Shown piece by piece: positions 7,931-10,273 of a stretch of DNA of 10,273 nucleotides. The notes beneath the pieces are model-generated. The model worked only from the letters and a program-made list of their open reading frames with translations. It was not told the origin of the DNA and searched no databases. Positions within the stretch are counted from its first letter, which is position 1. Each line of letters begins with the position of its first letter. This DNA is from Candidatus Omnitrophota bacterium (GTDB lineage Bacteria; Omnitrophota; Gorgyraeia; Duberdicusellales; 4484-171). The stretch is from assembly GCA_023818995.1 (NCBI GenBank), contig JAMWDA010000047.1, positions 1-10,273 on the forward strand. Reading direction: 5' to 3'. Made by a program: the position numbers and the translations under genes.

Positions 7931-8596
7931 ATGGATTGGGGGATAAAGAATAGGTTAAGTCAACTTATACCTTCTGATGGGCACTGTTTCTTTTTACCTA
8001 TAGATCACGGTTATTTTCAAGGTCCTACCACTGGTTTAGAAAGACCACAGGATACAATTAAACCAATTATTTCTTACTGTGACGCCTTATTTGTAACAAG
8101 AGGAATTTTGCGTTCAGCAATTAATCCTGTAGGGAGTAAACCAATAATTCTTAGAGTTTCGGGAGGAACGAGTATGGTTGGTAAAGATTTGGCTAACGAA
8201 GGGATAACTACTTCGATAGAGGAGATAATACGCCTTAATGCCTCTGCTGTAGGAGTATCTATATTTGTAGGTAGTGATTATGAACACCAGACACTTATGA
8301 ATTTAGCAAGATTAGTTAACGAATGTGAGAATTATGGTATTCCTGTAATGGCTGTAACTGCCGTAGGAAAAGAGTTAGAGAAAAGGGATGCTCGATATTT
8401 AGCCTTGAGTTGTCGTATAGCTGCTGAGTTAGGGGCAAGAGTTGTTAAAACTTACTGGTGCATAGAGGGATTTGAAAAAGTAATAAAGGGGTGCCCTGTG
8501 CCAGTAGTTATGGCAGGGGGTCCGAAGTGTGAAAGGCATAGAGAGGTTTGTTTACGATGGTATACAAAAAGGAGCAATTGGAATAAATTTAGGTAG
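7931..8596 (+). CDS. lsrF: LsrF-family thiolase/aldolase, frameshifted (main part)
   Basis: The protein is very close to LsrF (3-hydroxy-5-phosphonooxypentane-2,4-dione thiolase), a class I aldolase-fold enzyme that splits its substrate with CoA to DHAP and acetyl-CoA. Clear signatures are LDWG-like MDWGIKNRLS at the start, PIDHGYFQGPTTGLERPQ (23-40), TRGILRSAI, VGSDYEHQ, and Lys173 in VVKTYW, equivalent to the Schiff-base Lys203 of E. coli LsrF. Homology runs to AGGPK (195-199) and about residue 207, after which the reading becomes unrelated and stops at 8594. The expected C-terminus continues in the frame one base over (8529-8717). About 30 N-terminal residues of E. coli LsrF are absent, but the Shine-Dalgarno AGGAGGAGG just upstream supports this start. 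Broken by a real mutation or an assembly indel. Confidence 0.88.
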   Translation: MDWGIKNRLSQLIPSDGHCFFLPIDHGYFQGPTTGLERPQDTIKPIISYCDALFVTRGILRSAINPVGSKPIILRVSGGTSMVGKDLANEGITTSIEEIIRLNASAVGVSIFVGSDYEHQTLMNLARLVNECENYGIPVMAVTAVGKELEKRDARYLALSCRIAAELGARVVKTYWCIEGFEKVIKGCPVPVVMAGGPKCERHREVCLRWYTKRSNWNKFR

Positions 8597-8717
8597 AAAT
8601 GTATGGCAGAGTGCGTATCCTATAGCTATGGCAAAAGCTTTAAGAGCAATTGTTCACGAAAAAGCTAATGTGGAAAAAGCAATGGAAATTTTTAATGATA
8701 CAAAGCTTTCTCTATAA
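8529..8717 (+). pseudogene. C-terminal fragment of the LsrF-family gene, in a shifted frame
   Basis: This frame encodes the missing end of the preceding LsrF homologue: FVYDGIQKGAIGINLGRNVW, then QSAYPIAMAKALRAIVHEK, matching the LsrF segment that reads [25 protein letters not shown] in pieces. The GRN motif belongs to the phosphate-binding end of the barrel. The homologous part begins near 8548, so the frame change lies at about 8543-8555, in GAGGTTTGTTTACG. Comparison with LsrF spacing suggests that about two bases (or two plus a multiple of three) are missing there. The GTG at 8529 has no supporting Shine-Dalgarno, so this is a fragment of one gene, not an independent one. Confidence 0.85.
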
Positions 8718-8739
8718 TTTCTATTTTTAAACTAGGCTT

Positions 8740-9771
8740 ATGTTGGTAGGTATGTACTATAATAATTCTGATGTTCGCTTAGAAGAAATTCCCCTACCTA
8801 AAGTTAATAAAGGAGAAATCTTAGTTAAAGTATTGGCAAGCGGTATATGCGGTAGTGATGTTATGGAATGGTATAGAATAAAAAGAGCTCCTTTAGTATT
8901 AGGGCATGAAGTAACAGGAGAAATAGTTACTCTGGGAGAAGGTGTAAAGAATTATAAAGTAGGTGATAGAGTATTTGTTTCTCACCATGTTCCTTGTAAT
9001 AGGTGTAGATATTGTCTCAGTGGCAATCATACGGTATGTAAAACTCTTCATACCACAAATTTTTATCCAGGAGGATTCTCAGAATATATCCTCGTTCCTT
9101 CTATAAATGTTGAGATAGGGACATTCGTATTACCTGATGAGGTAAGTTTTGAAGAAGGGACATTTATTGAACCATTAGCATGTGTAATTAGAGGCCAGAG
9201 AGAGGCAAGAGTATCCTATGGTCAAAATATCCTCATATTAGGAAGTGGCATCTCCGGGCTTCTTCATTTACTCCTTGCTCGTGTTAGTTATGTAGGTAGG
9301 ATTTTTGTTACGGATATAAACGATTATCGTCTAAAATTAGCTAAGCAGTTAGGTGCTGATGAAGTTTTTCACGCTGACGAGGATATAGAAAAGCGTTTAA
9401 GAGAGTCTAACGATAATAAGTTAGCAGATCTGGTGATCGTTTGCACTACAGCTATAACTGCTTTTATGCAGGCATTAAAATGCGTTGAGCCAGCAGGAAC
9501 AATTTTGTGTTTTGCTCCTACAGAACCAGGGGTTAGCTTACCTTTACCCGTAAATGAGTTCTGGCGTAACAGTATAAAGATTATCCACTCTTATGCTAAT
9601 AGTCCACAGGATGCTTTAATTGCCATAGAACTTATACGTAGTGGTAAAGTTACTGTAGGAAAACTTATTACTCACCTTTTACCCTTATCTAAAATTGAGG
9701 AAGGATTTAAATTAGTAGCCCAAGGTAAAGAATCAATAAAAGTCATTATTCAACCTCATCGTAAAGAGTAA
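8740..9771 (+). CDS. Zinc-dependent medium-chain alcohol/polyol dehydrogenase
   Basis: This 343-residue protein belongs to the zinc MDR superfamily (sorbitol/threonine dehydrogenase type). Catalytic zinc ligands are Cys37 in SGICGSD, His56-Glu57 in GHEVTGEI, and Glu144 in IEPLAC; structural zinc is held by Cys86, Cys89, Cys92 and Cys100 (CNRCRYCLSGNHTVC). The Rossmann motif is GSGISG (168-173), and Asp192 at the end of strand two (VTDIND) favours NAD over NADP. It is 22 bases after the LsrF-family gene and ends the operon. Members of this group oxidise secondary alcohols of sugars and polyols, so it could act on a ketose phosphate hydroxyl to feed the LsrF homologue, or reduce the aldolase-derived aldehyde. 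The alternative of a stand-alone alcohol dehydrogenase cannot be excluded. Confidence 0.9.
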   Translation: MLVGMYYNNSDVRLEEIPLPKVNKGEILVKVLASGICGSDVMEWYRIKRAPLVLGHEVTGEIVTLGEGVKNYKVGDRVFVSHHVPCNRCRYCLSGNHTVCKTLHTTNFYPGGFSEYILVPSINVEIGTFVLPDEVSFEEGTFIEPLACVIRGQREARVSYGQNILILGSGISGLLHLLLARVSYVGRIFVTDINDYRLKLAKQLGADEVFHADEDIEKRLRESNDNKLADLVIVCTTAITAFMQALKCVEPAGTILCFAPTEPGVSLPLPVNEFWRNSIKIIHSYANSPQDALIAIELIRSGKVTVGKLITHLLPLSKIEEGFKLVAQGKESIKVIIQPHRKE

Positions 9772-9810
9772 ATCTTAATTTTCTCCCAAATAAAGAAAAG
9801 TAAAAATTAC

Positions 9811-9855
9811 ATAGTAAAATTTTAATATAGATATTTTACTATTTTGTAGTATAAT
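9811..9855 (+). promoter_or_regulatory. Palindrome and -10-like box before the RND-type gene
   Basis: ATAGTAAAAT (9811-9820) and ATTTTACTAT (9833-9842) are perfect 10-bp reverse complements separated by 12 bases. A perfect TATAAT lies at 9850-9855, seven bases after the right arm. No good -35 box is seen; the right spacing falls on A+T-rich sequence. The same half-sites occur across the groESL promoter, where TTACTAT also precedes a TATAAT. The 104-base gap and this box suggest that a new transcript begins here. No convincing terminator for the preceding operon is visible in the gap. Confidence 0.4.
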
Positions 9856-9875
9856 TTATATAAATTTTAAGTAAG

Positions 9876-10259
9876 ATGAGTGATTGGAAGTATAGACTTG
9901 CGCGTAAGATAGTTCATTTAAGAATATACATAATTTTATTCTCTATAGGAATTACTATATTTTTTATTAATATTTTAAAAGATATAAAAGTAGAGACCCA
10001 TTTAGAAGATTTTTTGCCTCAGAAGCATCCTTTCGTAAAAGTTCAAAACAAACTCACAGATATTTTTGGGGGATTAAATCAGGTATCTTTGGCTTTAGAA
10101 GTTAAGGAAGGTGATATTTTTAATAATAAGTTTCTGGATAAATTAATTAATTTAACCGAAGATTTGTATCTTTTAGAAGGGGTTAATATATCAATGTATT
10201 CATCGTGTAATGAAACGACAAACTATGATTCATCTGTTATAATTTTAACAAAATGGTAG
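9876..10259 (+). CDS. N-terminal part of an RND/MMPL-type membrane protein, frame interrupted
   Basis: The 127-residue reading has a basic N-terminus (WKYRLARKIVHLR), one membrane helix at about 17-34 and then THLEDFLPQKHPFVKVQNKL, FGGLNQVSLALEV and a helix LDKLINLTEDLYLLEGV. This is the typical start of RND/MMPL-superfamily exporters, in which the first helix is followed by a periplasmic porter domain; those proteins run to 700 residues or more. Homology-like sequence fades after EGVN (about residue 105) and the frame stops at 10257. Restoring one A in the A-run at 10250-10253 would carry the frame past the stop to MVDNIEC at the window edge, so the short product is probably an indel artefact or a decayed copy. 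Its cargo cannot be told. Confidence 0.65.
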   Translation: MSDWKYRLARKIVHLRIYIILFSIGITIFFINILKDIKVETHLEDFLPQKHPFVKVQNKLTDIFGGLNQVSLALEVKEGDIFNNKFLDKLINLTEDLYLLEGVNISMYSSCNETTNYDSSVIILTKW

Positions 10260-10273
10260 ATAACATAGAATGT

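Noticed and set aside
8510..8560. Programmed ribosomal frameshift in the LsrF-family gene
   Set aside because: No convincing slippery heptamer with a following pseudoknot is visible, and the enzyme family is not known to use recoding; a mutation or indel is simpler.
8716..8727. AATTTCTATTTT, also found in the tandem repeat at 62-110
   Set aside because: A 12-base A+T-rich match in a window of this composition is expected by chance.
4104..9771. A bacterial microcompartment for aldehyde metabolism
   Set aside because: No shell-protein genes are present, the aldehyde dehydrogenase is of the non-acylating class and no clear encapsulation peptide was seen.

Overview
The window is low-GC DNA that reads as a chromosomal segment of an uncultured, probably thermally stress-responsive diderm (Gram-negative-type) bacterium. 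The evidence for a diderm is a YdbH-like/YnbE–YdbL-like envelope lipid-transport pair with a lipoprotein signal. HrcA/CIRCE-type control of groESL is common in many phyla and does not fix the taxon; an Omnitrophota-like or similar candidate-phylum origin is only a guess. All recognised genes lie on the + strand, and the genes from 2333 to 9771 are packed tightly enough to be one operon. No insertion sequence, CRISPR array or RNA gene was seen.

Layout. (1) Positions 1-63 hold the last 20 codons of an unidentified gene, followed by a short tandem repeat (62-110). (2) Positions 133-2303 hold the groESL operon: a sigma70-type promoter, a long AU-rich leader with an orphan Shine-Dalgarno and a hairpin/T-tract, a near-perfect CIRCE operator, groES, groEL and a strong stem-loop terminator. 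(3) Positions 2333-4107 hold a short YdbH-like AsmA-family protein, translationally coupled to a lipoprotein that joins a YnbE-like N-terminus to a YdbL (DUF1318)-like C-terminus. (4) Positions 4104-9771 hold a carbohydrate-phosphate module: an MtnA-family sugar-phosphate isomerase, a half-length catalytically dead-looking MtnA paralogue, a class II aldolase fused to an SCP2-like domain, an NAD-type aldehyde dehydrogenase, an LsrF-family thiolase/aldolase interrupted by a frameshift, and a zinc-dependent alcohol/polyol dehydrogenase. (5) After a 104-base gap with a palindromic promoter-like region, the start of an RND/MMPL-type membrane protein appears; its frame breaks just before the window ends.

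How the genes may work together. MtnA homologue plus class II aldolase is the logic of 5-deoxyribose and methylthioribose disposal (compare DrdI/DrdA): a 5-deoxypentose 1-phosphate is isomerised to the 1-phospho-ketose and cut into DHAP and a two-carbon aldehyde, which the aldehyde dehydrogenase can oxidise. The most interesting point is chemical. Oxidation of C4 of 5-deoxyribulose 1-phosphate would give exactly 3-hydroxy-5-phosphonooxypentane-2,4-dione, the known LsrF substrate, which LsrF splits with CoA into DHAP and acetyl-CoA. The zinc dehydrogenase encoded directly after the LsrF homologue is a plausible enzyme for that oxidation. The module could therefore hold two branches from one ketose phosphate, one aldolytic and one oxidative-thiolytic. 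This pathway is inferred, not shown; no kinase or phosphorylase to feed it lies in the window.
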